A stretch of 64,000 nt of DNA. It comes from Halomonas qaidamensis. Lineage in GTDB: Bacteria > Pseudomonadota > Gammaproteobacteria > Pseudomonadales > Halomonadaceae. Position 1 is the stretch's first letter; each line of letters opens with the position of its first letter. The notes under the pieces were generated by a model. The model was not told the DNA's origin, did no database searches, and saw nothing but the letters and a program-made list of their open reading frames with translations. The DNA is taken from assembly GCF_025917315.1 (NCBI RefSeq), contig NZ_CP080627.1, positions 930,001 to 994,000 of the forward strand. The letters run 5' to 3'. A program made the translations under genes and the position numbers. Positions 52,557-61,854 of this stretch are shown piece after piece.

Positions 52557-52874
52557 ATGAATATTAAAGCGAATCTCTCTATTCTCGATATTATTGGGCA
52601 CTTACTGATTTGGCTGATACTCACCATTATTACCTTTGGAATTGCACTTTTTTTCTTTCCCTATTCGTTTGCCCGCTTTGTCATTAATCGTACCTCTGTG
52701 GTAGATAGTGCAACCGGCGTAGAACGTAAAATGGTCTGCGATATCAATATTTTTAGCAATATTGGACATATCATTTTGTGGATGATTATCTCAATTTTAA
52801 CGTTTGGACTTGGGTATATTTTTTACTTTTATCGCGTGTGGAATTATGCGCTGAATAATGCTCGCGTCCAGTAA
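52557..52874 (+). CDS. Small membrane protein with internal repeat
   Basis: 105 residues. Two similar halves: DIIGHLLIWLILTIITFGIALFFFPYSFARFVINRTSVV (10-48) and SNIGHIILWMIISILTFGLGYIFYFYRVWNYALNNARV (66-104), each a GH-x-hydrophobic helix with ITFG/LTFG followed by a polar tail. A tandem duplication of one membrane hairpin. It resembles families named only as DUFs (such as DUF6693), but I cannot confirm this. AAGG Shine-Dalgarno upstream. Confidence 0.7.
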   Translation: MNIKANLSILDIIGHLLIWLILTIITFGIALFFFPYSFARFVINRTSVVDSATGVERKMVCDINIFSNIGHIILWMIISILTFGLGYIFYFYRVWNYALNNARVQ

Positions 52875-53010
52875 TTAATCGCTAGTTAGAATAAAAGGCA
52901 ACTGTTCTCGCGTTACACCTTTAGCTGCATTTTTGACGTTTAAGTTTGCAACTTAAGAGACGCAGCATTGGTATTTTCCTTCCGTACATAATGGCATATG
53001 TTAATTTTCT

Positions 53011-53046
53011 CCTGCAGGTAACCCTGCAGGTAACCCTGCAGGAAAA
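53011..53046. repeat. 12-bp tandem repeat with palindromic 8-mers
   Basis: CCTGCAGGTAAC, CCTGCAGGTAAC and CCTGCAGGAAAA in series. Each begins with the 8-base palindrome CCTGCAGG, so three identical palindromes lie on one face at 12-base spacing. Confidence 0.9.
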
Positions 53047-53135
53047 CCCCTCCCTCGTTCGTTTGCTGTCCTGCGACTGATTTTTACATCAGCACATTGA
53101 CATCGTTTGAGCAGGTCTCTATATTTTTGCGAATA

Positions 53136-53157
53136 AAAATTACTATCATTAATATTA
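53136..53157. promoter_or_regulatory. Possible Fur box
   Basis: AAAATTACTATCATTAATAT shares the ATCATTA core and base order of Fur boxes, within outer arms GCGAATA (53129) and TATTCGC (53159). It lies 25-45 bases before the TonB receptor start, where an iron repressor should act. Confidence 0.45.
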
Positions 53158-53181
53158 ATATTCGCTCTGGGATCTTTCACG

Positions 53182-55293
53182 ATGACATCTGCACCTATTT
53201 TTCGATTACGTCGGCTAAGCGTTGCTGTGGCGCTTGCGTCGACGGCGGCTATTTCAAGCGTTCAAGCGCAAGACAGCACACCGAATGACAGCGTCGACCT
53301 TGGAACCGTAGAAGTAACTGCTGACGCAGCAGGTCGCTTCGGTTATATCGATGCTGAGCGAGAGCCTAGTGTCGGCAAACTCGATGTGCCGCTGGCAGAG
53401 CAGCCATTTTCTATGTCGGTTATTGACCGAGAGTTTATACAAGATAGCGGTGCTAAAAATATCCAAGATACATTGCTCTATACTCCCGGTGTTTACGCCG
53501 GTAACTTTGGCTTTGATACCCGTGGCGATAGCGCCAAAGTGCGCGGGTTAGATGCTGGACGCTACTTGGATGGCCTGCGCCAGTTGTATGGTTCTTACAA
53601 TACAACGCGAACCAATGTTTATGCGCTGGAAAGTGTTGAAGTGCTGCGCGGGCCGTCTTCTATGCTGTATGGCCAAGCTGACCTAGGCGGCATTATTAAC
53701 GGTGTTTCTAAGCTGCCCCAAGAAGAGCGCAGCGGGGAAGTTTGGGCTCAGTACGGCTCTTTCGATCGCAAACAGCTGGCGTTTGATTTCACCGGTGCTG
53801 CAAATGAAGAGGGCACGTTCTTGTATCGGGTTGTTGGTTTGACTCGAGATAGTGATACCCAGGTGGATCATGTTGCCGATGACGGTTACTTAATTGCACC
53901 TTCGTTTACTTGGCGTCCCAGTAACGATACCAGTATCACGCTACTGTTCAATCGCCAGGAAGATAAAAGCCAGGTATCTGCTCAGTTTTTGCCCCAGGTA
54001 GGCACGTTAGAACCGGGTTCCAAGGGCTTTATTGGCTCTGAGCGCTTTGTTGGTGAGCCGGGCTGGGATCGTTACGATAGTGAAAAAACGGAGACAACGC
54101 TGTTTGTTGATCACCAGTTAAATGAGAACTGGGCTTTTTCAGCTACCGCGCGCTACACCGATTCCCGCACTGAAACCCGCGAGCATTGGGTGGATATTCC
54201 TAGTGTTCCTGATGCTAATGGTGATGTGAATCGCACGATCTTCACAGCAGATGCTGAAACGCGCATTTTGAATATGGATGCGCGCATGCAAGGAGAGTTT
54301 GAGCTAGGAGGCACACAGCATACGCTGATCGCCGGTATTGACCGTCAGGATGCCCGCTGGTCTCAGGATAACTACTATTACGGGTATGGCGAGGGCGGCC
54401 GTTTTAATGTGTATAACCCCCAATATGGCAACCTGCAGCTAGATACGCTCAATCCAACCGATCGTCCCGATAATGAAATTGAGCAGGTCGGGGTGTACCT
54501 GGCCGACCACATTGAAATTGGCCCGGTCGTTGTATCTGCAGGATTACGCAGGGATTGGGCTGAAAACCGCACCCTAGCGCTGTCAGGACCCGATACAGTT
54601 AGCGATGAAGGCGAAACAACCGGGCGGCTAGGTTTGATGTACCGTTTCGATAATGGCTTTTCGCCTTATGTGAGCTATGCAGAAGCATTTTCGATGAATT
54701 TGGGTAGCGATGGAACGGCGAACCCTAGCCCATTGAAACCCACCACTGGCGATCAAGAAGAGATTGGCTTTAAGTATGTTTCGTCAGATCAGTCGCTGGC
54801 TATTAGCGCAGCTTACTTTGATATTACCCAAAATAATCGAGTTAGCGATGGTGCAACTCCAGGGGGTGTTGAGCAAGTGGGTGCGGTGGTAGACGGTTGG
54901 GAACTGCAAGTTAATAAACGCTGGCAGCAGTTCGAGACACAGCTGGCGTACACCAACTTAAACGCGACCAACGATAGTACCGGTGCCCGACTACCTTTTG
55001 TTGCTGAAGAGCAAGCTTCCTGGTGGAACCGCCTTTATGTCGGAAGCAACTGGCGTATTGGTGCTGGGGTGCGTTATGTGGGTGATAACGTTGGTTCTGG
55101 CGATGCCCCTATTGTGCCGTCCAGCACACTGTATGACGCCATGGTGGGTTATACGATGGGCGAGTGGGACTTTTCGGTTGATGTGAAAAATGCCACAGAT
55201 GAAGAAACTATCTCTTGGTGTCGCTACGAAGGTGGTGATTGTGGGTATGGAGACCGCCGTAGCATTACAGGCAATGTTCGCTACCAGTTTTAA
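53182..55293 (+). CDS. TonB-dependent siderophore receptor
   Basis: Outer-membrane ferric-siderophore importer, 703 residues. A signal peptide ends near SSVQAQD. The TonB box region is VDLGTVEVTADA, the plug domain includes PFSMSVIDREFIQDSGAKNIQDTLLYTPGVYAG and ALESVEVLRGPSSMLYGQADLGGIIN. The beta barrel ends in NVRYQF. Siderophore-receptor (FhuA/FoxA-like) layout. A Cys pair near the end (WCRYEGGDCGYGDRR) is typical of this group. Ligand unknown. Confidence 0.93.
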   Translation: MTSAPIFRLRRLSVAVALASTAAISSVQAQDSTPNDSVDLGTVEVTADAAGRFGYIDAEREPSVGKLDVPLAEQPFSMSVIDREFIQDSGAKNIQDTLLYTPGVYAGNFGFDTRGDSAKVRGLDAGRYLDGLRQLYGSYNTTRTNVYALESVEVLRGPSSMLYGQADLGGIINGVSKLPQEERSGEVWAQYGSFDRKQLAFDFTGAANEEGTFLYRVVGLTRDSDTQVDHVADDGYLIAPSFTWRPSNDTSITLLFNRQEDKSQVSAQFLPQVGTLEPGSKGFIGSERFVGEPGWDRYDSEKTETTLFVDHQLNENWAFSATARYTDSRTETREHWVDIPSVPDANGDVNRTIFTADAETRILNMDARMQGEFELGGTQHTLIAGIDRQDARWSQDNYYYGYGEGGRFNVYNPQYGNLQLDTLNPTDRPDNEIEQVGVYLADHIEIGPVVVSAGLRRDWAENRTLALSGPDTVSDEGETTGRLGLMYRFDNGFSPYVSYAEAFSMNLGSDGTANPSPLKPTTGDQEEIGFKYVSSDQSLAISAAYFDITQNNRVSDGATPGGVEQVGAVVDGWELQVNKRWQQFETQLAYTNLNATNDSTGARLPFVAEEQASWWNRLYVGSNWRIGAGVRYVGDNVGSGDAPIVPSSTLYDAMVGYTMGEWDFSVDVKNATDEETISWCRYEGGDCGYGDRRSITGNVRYQF

Positions 55294-55321
55294 GTAGCGT
55301 TATAACGCGGCATCTACCTTG

Positions 55322-55350
55322 ACACCGGGCCTGCAAAACAGGCCCGGTGT
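55322..55350 (+). terminator. Strong hairpin after the receptor gene
   Basis: ACACCGGGCCTG (55322-55333) pairs perfectly with CAGGCCCGGTGT (55339-55350) around CAAAA. The T tract is poor. Confidence 0.75.
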
Positions 55351-55366
55351 TATTGGTGCTGCTTAA

Positions 55367-55405
55367 GCTAAGTTCTTGGGCTAAGTTCTTAGGCTAAGTT
55401 CTTAG
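55367..55405. repeat. 13-bp tandem repeat
   Basis: GCTAAGTTCTTGG, GCTAAGTTCTTAG and GCTAAGTTCTTAG follow directly, between the receptor terminator and the 3' end of the DUF2798 gene. Confidence 0.9.
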
Positions 55406-55427
55406 TCTGTTAGTTTGATATAAACGG

Positions 55428-55658
55428 TTAGTGTGGAGGCTTAATAAGTACTTTAACCAATCGTCGCACAACAGGAGAGACTAGGTTAATGACTGGGAGG
55501 GCTACTACAAAAGCAAATAGCCACGCCTTCAGCCAAATAAAGACAATGCCATCAATAAAGCCGACATTGTAGAGCGTAATCACCAGCGACATAATGCACG
55601 ACATAAACAGTGCCATTAAGAAAGAAAATATTAGCTGGGCGTATTTTGGATCAAACAT
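55428..55658 (-). CDS. DUF2798 membrane protein
   Basis: 76 residues with two helices and the family pattern LIFSFLMALFMSCIMSLVITLYNVG...FIWLKAWLFAFVVALPVINLVSPVVRRLV. Function unknown; often next to efflux or redox genes. It is transcribed away from the GST gene. Confidence 0.85.
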   Translation of the reverse strand: MFDPKYAQLIFSFLMALFMSCIMSLVITLYNVGFIDGIVFIWLKAWLFAFVVALPVINLVSPVVRRLVKVLIKPPH

Positions 55659-55783
55659 GGACTGCCTCTGACAACGGCTCTATTAATGATGAATTAAAGG
55701 TTGATAGTGAAACTCAGACACATCGCCCTCCTTGGCAATCGCTAACTGATGCAGAAGCATCGATTAACATACTGCTTGCGGAC

Positions 55784-56647
55784 TTAACGCTTGTCTTCGG
55801 TCTTGTGATCAAAATCACTGGCATTGTGGCGTTCGTGGAGCTGTTCGCTAGGCTCTCCCCAGGTGCGATTAACCATCCGTCCACGTTGAACGGCAGGGCG
55901 TGCGTCAATCTCCTCTGTCCAGCGTAAAACGTTCTGATAGGTATGGGCTTCTAAAAACTCAGCTGCTTCATACACGCGGTTTTTGACCAGTGCTCCATAC
56001 CATGGATGAATCGCCATATCTGCGATGGTGTACTCATCACCTGCCATAAAGCGGTTATCCGCTAAGTGGCGATCCAGTACATCCAGCTGACGTTTCACTT
56101 CCATGGTATAGCGATCAATCGGGTACTGGTATTTTTCAGGTGCGTAAGCATAAAAGTGACCAAAGCCGCCGCCAAGCATAGGCGCGCTGCCCATTTGCCA
56201 AAATAACCAGGATAGGCACTCGGTGCGCTTAGCCGGGTCGTTGGGTAAGAACGCGCCAAATTTCTCGGCCAGGTAAAGCAGAATCGCACCTGACTCAAAA
56301 ACCCGCTGGGGCGGGGTGGTGCTGTGATCCATTAGCGCTGGAATCTTAGAGTTGGGGTTAACCTCAACAAAGCCGCTGCCAAACTGATCACCTTCGCCTA
56401 TTCGTATCAGGTGAGCGTCGTATTCCGCTTGTTTAATGCCCTGTTCTAGCAGCTCTTCGAGCATTACGGTGACTTTTACGCCGTTTGGGGTTGCAAGAGA
56501 GTACAGCTGCAGCGGATGCTTACCCACGGGCAGTACTTTCTCGTGGGTCGCACCAGCAATGGGGCGATTGATGTTAGCAAACTCTCCGCCGTTACCAGCT
56601 TCCCATTTCCAAACGCGCGGTGGGGTATAGGTTGTGTTGTCGCTCAT
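55784..56647 (-). CDS. yghU: YghU-type glutathione S-transferase / disulfide-bond oxidoreductase
   Basis: 287 residues from ATG 56647 (AGAGGAAA upstream). It has the long N-terminal lead of YghU (YTPPRVWKWEAGNGGEFANINRPIAG), then QLYSLATPNGVKVTVMLEEL with the conserved Thr-Pro-Asn instead of a catalytic Ser/Cys, PNSKIPALMDHS, ESGAILLYLAEKFG, and the C-terminal LFWQMGSAPMLGGGFGHFYAYAPEK. YghU binds two glutathiones and reduces disulfides or peroxides. Confidence 0.93.
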   Translation of the reverse strand: MSDNTTYTPPRVWKWEAGNGGEFANINRPIAGATHEKVLPVGKHPLQLYSLATPNGVKVTVMLEELLEQGIKQAEYDAHLIRIGEGDQFGSGFVEVNPNSKIPALMDHSTTPPQRVFESGAILLYLAEKFGAFLPNDPAKRTECLSWLFWQMGSAPMLGGGFGHFYAYAPEKYQYPIDRYTMEVKRQLDVLDRHLADNRFMAGDEYTIADMAIHPWYGALVKNRVYEAAEFLEAHTYQNVLRWTEEIDARPAVQRGRMVNRTWGEPSEQLHERHNASDFDHKTEDKR

Positions 56648-56815
56648 GTTTTCCTCTATCTTAATCAAGTAAAAAGGGGCGGTGCAGCGACTCACCCGAT
56701 GTTGTGTACCTGCCTAATCGTTATGGTCAGTCTTTATGCGGGCTGTATAACGCTGCTAAAAGGATAGCGGGTTATTAGCCTGATAATAAATAGTTAGTTA
56801 CCATGGAGAAGTTTT

Positions 56816-57511
56816 ATGCGGACTATTGGCATATTAGGCGGTATGAGTTGGGAGTCGACCCAAAGCTATTATCAGGCGCTAAACCAAGGGATTAATAAGG
56901 CTCTTGGCGGTTTTCACTCAGCGCAGATTGTGATGATAAGTGTTGATTTTGCTGAAATAGAAACGCTGCAACAACAGGGCGATTGGCAAACTGCTGGCCA
57001 GTTACTCGCAAGCGCTTCCAAACGCATTGAAAAAGCTGGGGCAGAATGTTTACTGTTGGCTACCAATACCATGCACAACGTCGCGCCTGCGATTGAGTCC
57101 GCTATTCAGATTCCTTTTTTACATATTGCCGATGCTACCGGGGAAAAATGTCAGCGTGATGGCGTAACTCGGGTTGGGTTAATAGGCACCCGTTTTACGA
57201 TGGAGCAAGCGTTTTACAAGGCACGCCTAAAAGAGCGCTTTGGGATTGATGTCGTTATCCCTAACGAACAAGAACGTGCCGAGGTGCACCAGATCATTTT
57301 CGATGAGCTTTGCCATGGCCTAATTCACGACGCATCGCGTGCGCGTTATCTAGATATTATCACGTCGCTACATCAGCAGGGCGCACAGGCGGTGATACTC
57401 GGTTGTACAGAGATAGCGCTGTTGGTTGAGCAACATCACACCCAAATACCCCTTTATGACACCACCGCTCTGCACGCAAGCAAAGCGGTGGAGTGGGCGC
57501 TAGGTAATTAA
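56816..57511 (+). CDS. ygeA: YgeA-like amino-acid racemase
   Basis: Cofactor-independent aspartate/glutamate racemase superfamily, 231 residues. [19 protein letters not shown] at the start, a Thr in place of the first catalytic Cys ([13 protein letters not shown]), and the second Cys in LGCTEIALL. This Thr/Cys pair is that of E. coli YgeA, a broad-specificity racemase (homoserine and others). Ends tail to tail with ohr over 4 bases. Confidence 0.88.
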   Translation: MRTIGILGGMSWESTQSYYQALNQGINKALGGFHSAQIVMISVDFAEIETLQQQGDWQTAGQLLASASKRIEKAGAECLLLATNTMHNVAPAIESAIQIPFLHIADATGEKCQRDGVTRVGLIGTRFTMEQAFYKARLKERFGIDVVIPNEQERAEVHQIIFDELCHGLIHDASRARYLDIITSLHQQGAQAVILGCTEIALLVEQHHTQIPLYDTTALHASKAVEWALGN

Positions 57512-57933
57512 ACCAGCGTCAGTGTGACATCGATATTTCCGCGGGTAGCGTTGGAGTAGGGGCAAACAATATGGGCTTTGTCGACGAGTGTTTGGGCAAC
57601 GTCTTTTTCCAAACCAGGCAAGCTAATTTTTAGTTCAACTTCAATGCCGAAACCAGTAGGAATAGCGCCGATACCTACACTGCCATCAATCTGGGTATCG
57701 TCGGGAAGTTTGACTTTTTCCTGGCTGGCGACGTGCTTAAGTGCGCCTAGGAAGCAAGCAGAGTAGCCTGCAGCAAACAGCTGTTCGGGATTAGTGCCTT
57801 CGCCACCTGCGCCACCAAGCTCTTTAGGTGTGCTGAGCGTCACATCTAGTGCGCCGTCAGAGGATTTAGCGTGACCCTCACGGCCACCAGTAGCGTGGGC
57901 GTGTGCGCGGTAAGCAACAGTTTCAATAGACAT
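57508..57933 (-). CDS. ohr: Organic hydroperoxide resistance protein Ohr
   Basis: Thiol peroxidase of the OsmC/Ohr family, 141 residues, reduces organic hydroperoxides. The two catalytic Cys are C60 ([12 protein letters not shown]) and C124 ([16 protein letters not shown]), with the Arg loop [18 protein letters not shown]. Divided from ohrR by about 150 bases that hold the promoter and a short repeat. Confidence 0.94.
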   Translation of the reverse strand: MSIETVAYRAHAHATGGREGHAKSSDGALDVTLSTPKELGGAGGEGTNPEQLFAAGYSACFLGALKHVASQEKVKLPDDTQIDGSVGIGAIPTGFGIEVELKISLPGLEKDVAQTLVDKAHIVCPYSNATRGNIDVTLTLV

Positions 57934-58027
57934 AAATCATTTCCTATAAGTGGTTGTTATGGGCCAAGCTTGTGCTTGGTGTTTTAATTTAGTGCAGCTT
58001 TATTTTGTGCGCAAGTAAATAGCCTTA

Positions 58028-58069
58028 AAACAGGCAGTGGTAAACAGGCAGTGGTAAACAAGTAGTGGT
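58028..58069. repeat. 14-bp tandem repeat between ohr and ohrR
   Basis: AAACAGGCAGTGGT, AAACAGGCAGTGGT and AAACAAGTAGTGGT in series, just after the ohrR stop (58087 on the minus strand) and upstream of ohr. Confidence 0.9.
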
Positions 58070-58086
58070 TTGCTAGGTTCAGCGGG

Positions 58087-58536
58087 TTACTTGACCTTTT
58101 GTAAGCTTTCGCGCAGTTGAACTAAATCCTCTTTTAACTGGTTGAGGGTTTCTACTGATTTTTCGCTGGCGTTGACGACGCAGCTGGGAATGTGGCGCGC
58201 CTGTTCACGAAGCGAGCGGCCTTTATCTGTCAGAAATAATTCAACGACACGTTCATCGTGAAGGCTACGTTGCCGGATAAGTAGCTGATCACTTTCAAGC
58301 CGTTTTAGTAGCGGCGTTAACGAGCCAGGATCTGTTAGTAAGCGCTTGCTTAGGGCGCCTACTGTAAGGCCATCTTCTTGCCAGAGTACCAGCATGGCGA
58401 GGTATTGCGGGTAAGTGAGTCCTAGCTCTTTGAGCAGAGGTTTATACACTTTGGTCATCATCAGCGATGTTGAATAGAGCGCAAAGCAGAGCTGGTGATC
58501 TAGCTCTAATTCGCTACAAGGGGCTAACGCTGGCAT
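58087..58536 (-). CDS. ohrR: MarR-family peroxide sensor OhrR
   Basis: 149 residues from ATG 58536 (GGAG upstream). The reactive N-terminal Cys is C17 in LDHQLCFALYSTS, the OhrR sensing site. The winged helix follows (GLTVGALSKRLLTDPGSLTPLLKRLESDQLLIRQRSLHDERVVELFLTDKG). Same strand, directly upstream of ohr, so it probably represses ohr and itself. Confidence 0.92.
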   Translation of the reverse strand: MPALAPCSELELDHQLCFALYSTSLMMTKVYKPLLKELGLTYPQYLAMLVLWQEDGLTVGALSKRLLTDPGSLTPLLKRLESDQLLIRQRSLHDERVVELFLTDKGRSLREQARHIPSCVVNASEKSVETLNQLKEDLVQLRESLQKVK

Positions 58537-58671
58537 GTCGACTCCAGAACAAGATGCATAACGTGTAATGTAGCGTGCGAGGCAATGTGAGGCCATCCCT
58601 AGACGTTGGTCGTAAGTTAGACGTTTTGTTTTGACACCACGTGCTGCGATAGCTAGCCTTCACCTATCGAA

Positions 58672-58685
58672 TGTTACCGGTAACA
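58672..58685. promoter_or_regulatory. GntR-type operator
   Basis: TGTTACCGGTAACA is a perfect 14-base palindrome matching the E. coli GntR operator. It lies about 100 bases before the TRAP operon that ends with gntK and a GntR-like gene, so that regulator should bind here and release it with gluconate. Confidence 0.85.
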
Positions 58686-58786
58686 ATTTATTGGAACACA
58701 AATCACAAGCCTGATGGCCGATATCGATTCGATAGCCTTACAGTAAATAGCCAACCAACAACAACGACTCTTTTGGAGATAACGTC

Positions 58787-59860
58787 ATGACAACAATCTG
58801 GCGCAGCACGCTTACTCTGGTCGGTGCGACCACCCTGACTTTCGGCATGGCACACGCTCAAAGCCCAGAACTTTCTGACCCGCCCGCCATTGAAGGCGAC
58901 GTCGTGGCTGACCACGGAAGCCACACCCTGCGTATGGGCATCGGCCTATCCGAAACATCGCCGCAGTTTCTCTCTAGCCAGTACTTCGGTGAAATTCTTG
59001 AGCAGCGCACCGATGGCCGTATTACAGTTAATGTTTTCCCCAACAGTCAGTTGGGCGACGATGTCCAAATGATGGAAATGCTGCAAACCGGTACGCTGGA
59101 TATGACCTACCCTTCAAGCTCGGCAACGACTGGATACGTTGAAGCGCTCTCTGCGTTTGACCTTCCTTTCTTGCTACCGAGCCGTGAAGCAGCGATCGCT
59201 GTTATGCAAAGTGATGTGGCGCAGGAAATGCTAGATGCGTTTGAAGGCACAGGCTTGAAGGCGCTAACGTTCTCTGAAAACGGCTACCGCCAGCTATCTA
59301 ACAGCGCGCGGCCCGTTGAATCACCTGAAGATGTGGCTGGCTTGGATGTTCGCGGCTTAAGCGTACGTACCATGCAGAATCCGGTTCACTTGGCAATTTG
59401 GGAAGCGTTAGGTGCCAACCCAACACCAATGGCCTTCGGCGAGCTATTTTCGGCGCTTGAGCAAGGCGTGGTAGATGGCCAGGAAAACCCATGGAGCACC
59501 ATCCTGACTTCTAACTTCAACGAAGTGCAGGATTACGGCACCGAAACCCGCCACGTTTATACGCCATTTATCATGATGCTTTCCGAACGCACCTGGGACC
59601 GCATGGCGCCTGAGTATCAAGCACTGGTGCAGGAAGCCGCTCGCCAATCGGCTGAGTACGAAATCCAGCTTTCTGCCGAGTATGACGATTGGTCGCGTGA
59701 TCAGTTAGAAGCACGCGGTATGCAAATTACCCGCTTAGATGATGAGCAGTTAGCCGCTTTTCAAGACGCCGTGCAGCCTGTTTATGAAGAGTGGGCACCG
59801 CGCATCGGTGAAGACTTGATTGCTGAAATCCAGCAAATCGTGGAAGACAGCAGCAACTAA
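58787..59860 (+). CDS. TRAP substrate-binding protein, probable gluconate type
   Basis: 357 residues, signal peptide to about residue 24 (FGMAHAQ). Classic DctP motifs: LDVRGLSVRTMQNPVHLAIWEALGANPTPM, with the carboxylate-binding Arg, and FGELFSALEQGVVDGQENPWSTI. Substrate inferred as gluconate (or a similar sugar acid) from gntK and the GntR operator. Followed by a hairpin before dctQ. Confidence 0.9.
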   Translation: MTTIWRSTLTLVGATTLTFGMAHAQSPELSDPPAIEGDVVADHGSHTLRMGIGLSETSPQFLSSQYFGEILEQRTDGRITVNVFPNSQLGDDVQMMEMLQTGTLDMTYPSSSATTGYVEALSAFDLPFLLPSREAAIAVMQSDVAQEMLDAFEGTGLKALTFSENGYRQLSNSARPVESPEDVAGLDVRGLSVRTMQNPVHLAIWEALGANPTPMAFGELFSALEQGVVDGQENPWSTILTSNFNEVQDYGTETRHVYTPFIMMLSERTWDRMAPEYQALVQEAARQSAEYEIQLSAEYDDWSRDQLEARGMQITRLDDEQLAAFQDAVQPVYEEWAPRIGEDLIAEIQQIVEDSSN

Positions 59861-59881
59861 TCTGCAACGTATAGCGCTCCA

Positions 59882-59907
59882 TCGGGCAGGCACACACGCC
59901 TGCCCGA
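59882..59907 (+). other. Hairpin between dctP and dctQ
   Basis: TCGGGCAGGC (59882-59891) pairs perfectly with GCCTGCCCGA (59898-59907) around ACACAC, 21 bases after dctP. No T tract. It mirrors the hairpin in the first TRAP operon at 5951. Confidence 0.8.
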
Positions 59908-59932
59908 CTTGTCAGTGCCCCTCGGAGTTTTT

Positions 59933-60559
59933 ATGACTACCTCCTCTACTCCCCCAAACGCGGTGACCTCGAAAGCGCCAGTGTTGGAAGACCCGTCGGT
60001 TTATTTGAATGATCCTAATCGCAAACTACTTGAGCTTGATACTGAGACTCGCCAGGGGCCTGTGCTGTTCCGCTGGTTAACCCTTGCGATGGAGTATTTG
60101 ATTGGCGCTATTTTAGCGGCGCTGATTGTCGCAGTTTCCAGTAATGTCGTCGGCCGCTCTGTGTTCAATCATTCACTGCCTTGGGTCGATGAATTGGCGC
60201 GCATGCTGTTTATTTGGCTGGTCTTTATCGGTGCCGCGGCGGCGTTTGCTCGCTATGAGCATATTGCTGTCGATGCGCTGGTGAGGCGTTTACCGTTGCG
60301 TGTCGCGCACATGCTCTATTTCTTACAACACCTAATTATTGCTGGGCTCATGCTGGTGATGATTTGGGGCGGTTATCAGGTGCTCACGCGCTCAAGCGGT
60401 CGCTCCGCCATCATGGGGGTGCCGTTAAGTTTGGTAAGCCTGTCGTTGGTGTTGTGCGTCATTTTTATCGCGGCGGTATCGCTCTGGCGTATGTGGGTCA
60501 GCGTGGGGGTTATCCGTCAACCACATCGCCAATCGGCTGACTTACCAGGGGAGCGTTGA
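59933..60559 (+). CDS. TRAP small membrane subunit (DctQ)
   Basis: 208 residues from ATG 59933 (GGAG upstream). About 45 residues precede the four helices, starting near LTLAMEYLIGAILAALIVAVSSNVVGRSVFNHSLPWVDELARMLFIWLVFIGAAAAFARYEHIAVDAL, which is the DctQ core. Its stop lies just before dctM. Confidence 0.87.
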   Translation: MTTSSTPPNAVTSKAPVLEDPSVYLNDPNRKLLELDTETRQGPVLFRWLTLAMEYLIGAILAALIVAVSSNVVGRSVFNHSLPWVDELARMLFIWLVFIGAAAAFARYEHIAVDALVRRLPLRVAHMLYFLQHLIIAGLMLVMIWGGYQVLTRSSGRSAIMGVPLSLVSLSLVLCVIFIAAVSLWRMWVSVGVIRQPHRQSADLPGER

Positions 60560-60561
60560 TC

Positions 60562-61842
60562 ATGCTGTGGATTTTTCTAGCCATCTTATTGGCATCTATT
60601 GTGATTGGTTTGCCGATTGCATTTGGCCTAGGGGTAGCAGCCTTAGTCATGGCGGTGCTCTCTGATATCCCACTATCGATTATGATTGAGCAGTCAATTC
60701 GTGGTGTGAATAGCTTTCCGCTGCTGGCGATTCCGTTCTTTATTCTTGTCGGCGAAGTGATGAGCAACGGGGGCATTGCACGACGCTTGATGGAGCTTGC
60801 TGGCGCGTTGGTGGGCTTTATGCGCGGCGGGCTTGGCCAGGTAGCCATTACCGGTTCGATGTTTTTTGGCGGAATTAGCGGCTCGGCGGTTGCGGATACC
60901 GCAGCGACCGGCGCGATGATGATCCCCTCGATGAAACAGCAAGGTTACACCGCCGCAAATGCCACGGCGATTAACACCGTGTCATCGGTGATCGGCATTA
61001 TTATTCCGCCATCTATACCGCTTATTTTATATGGCATTGTGACCGAGACGTCGATCAGTCGCCTATTTATCGCGGGGATTGTGCCTGGCCTGTTAATTGG
61101 TGCCGCGCTAATGGTGACCACCTTTATTCTGGCGAGCAAGCAGGGTGGCGGCGTGCGCCAATTCCGCTGGGATCGGTTATGGAAAGCCTTTAAAGATGCC
61201 TGGTTAGCGCTGGTGCTACCGGTGATCGTGATTGGCGGTATTATTGGCGGCGTGTTTACTGCCACCGAAGCTGCCGTTGCAGCGCTGCTCTACTCGCTGG
61301 CTATTTCTCTGCTGGTATACCGTGAATTTAAGCTCAGTGAGTTAGGTGGAATGTTAATTCGCACCGCAAGGCTCACTGGCATGGTGATGATGTTATTGGC
61401 ATTTGCCACCGTAATTGCTTGGTTTCTAACCATTAATATGGTGCCGCAAACCTTAGTGCGCCAAGTACAGGCGATTACCCAGGAGCCGTTTTTGCTGCTG
61501 CTGATTGTAGCGGGGCTACTGCTGTTGGTGGGGTTTGTAATGGACCTAACACCAGCCATGGTGATTATGGCACCAATGCTTGCGCCAATCGTGACATCAG
61601 TAGGCGTCGATGCCGCTTATTTTGGTGTTCTAATGGCCTTTATTTTAGGCATTGGGCTGTTAACTCCGCCGGTGGGCACCTGTCTGTACGTTGGGTGTGG
61701 TGTCGGCAAGGTGTCTATGGAATCTCTGGTAAAAGCCATGCTGCCTTACTACGCCGCCTTGATCGTTGTTCTGGTAGTGCTAATTGCGTTCCCTGGCATC
61801 GTTACTTGGCTGCCTGATCTCACCGCCGTGCGCGGCAATTGA
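60562..61842 (+). CDS. TRAP large permease (DctM)
   Basis: 426 residues from ATG 60562, with GGGGAG upstream; an earlier in-frame TTG (60556) is less likely. Features: LLAIPFFILVGEVMSNGGIARRL, GSMFFGGISGSAVADTAATGAMMIPSM, VSSVIGIIIPPSIPLILYG, and LTPPVGTCLYVGCGVGKVSMESL. Sodium-coupled transport subunit. Confidence 0.92.
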   Translation: MLWIFLAILLASIVIGLPIAFGLGVAALVMAVLSDIPLSIMIEQSIRGVNSFPLLAIPFFILVGEVMSNGGIARRLMELAGALVGFMRGGLGQVAITGSMFFGGISGSAVADTAATGAMMIPSMKQQGYTAANATAINTVSSVIGIIIPPSIPLILYGIVTETSISRLFIAGIVPGLLIGAALMVTTFILASKQGGGVRQFRWDRLWKAFKDAWLALVLPVIVIGGIIGGVFTATEAAVAALLYSLAISLLVYREFKLSELGGMLIRTARLTGMVMMLLAFATVIAWFLTINMVPQTLVRQVQAITQEPFLLLLIVAGLLLLVGFVMDLTPAMVIMAPMLAPIVTSVGVDAAYFGVLMAFILGIGLLTPPVGTCLYVGCGVGKVSMESLVKAMLPYYAALIVVLVVLIAFPGIVTWLPDLTAVRGN

Positions 61843-61854
61843 TAGGAGTATCGA

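Larger units (their letters stand above)
52875..53181. other. Intergenic region upstream of siderophore receptor
   Basis: 307 bases. No gene. It holds three tandem CCTGCAGGTAAC-type units (53011-53046) and a Fur-like AT-rich palindromic stretch (53129-53165) near the receptor start. The remainder is unassigned. Confidence 0.6.

Noticed and set aside
53011-53046. Iteron-type replication origin
   Set aside because: Only three 12-bp units, no rep gene or DnaA boxes noticed; it is a promoter-proximal repeat.
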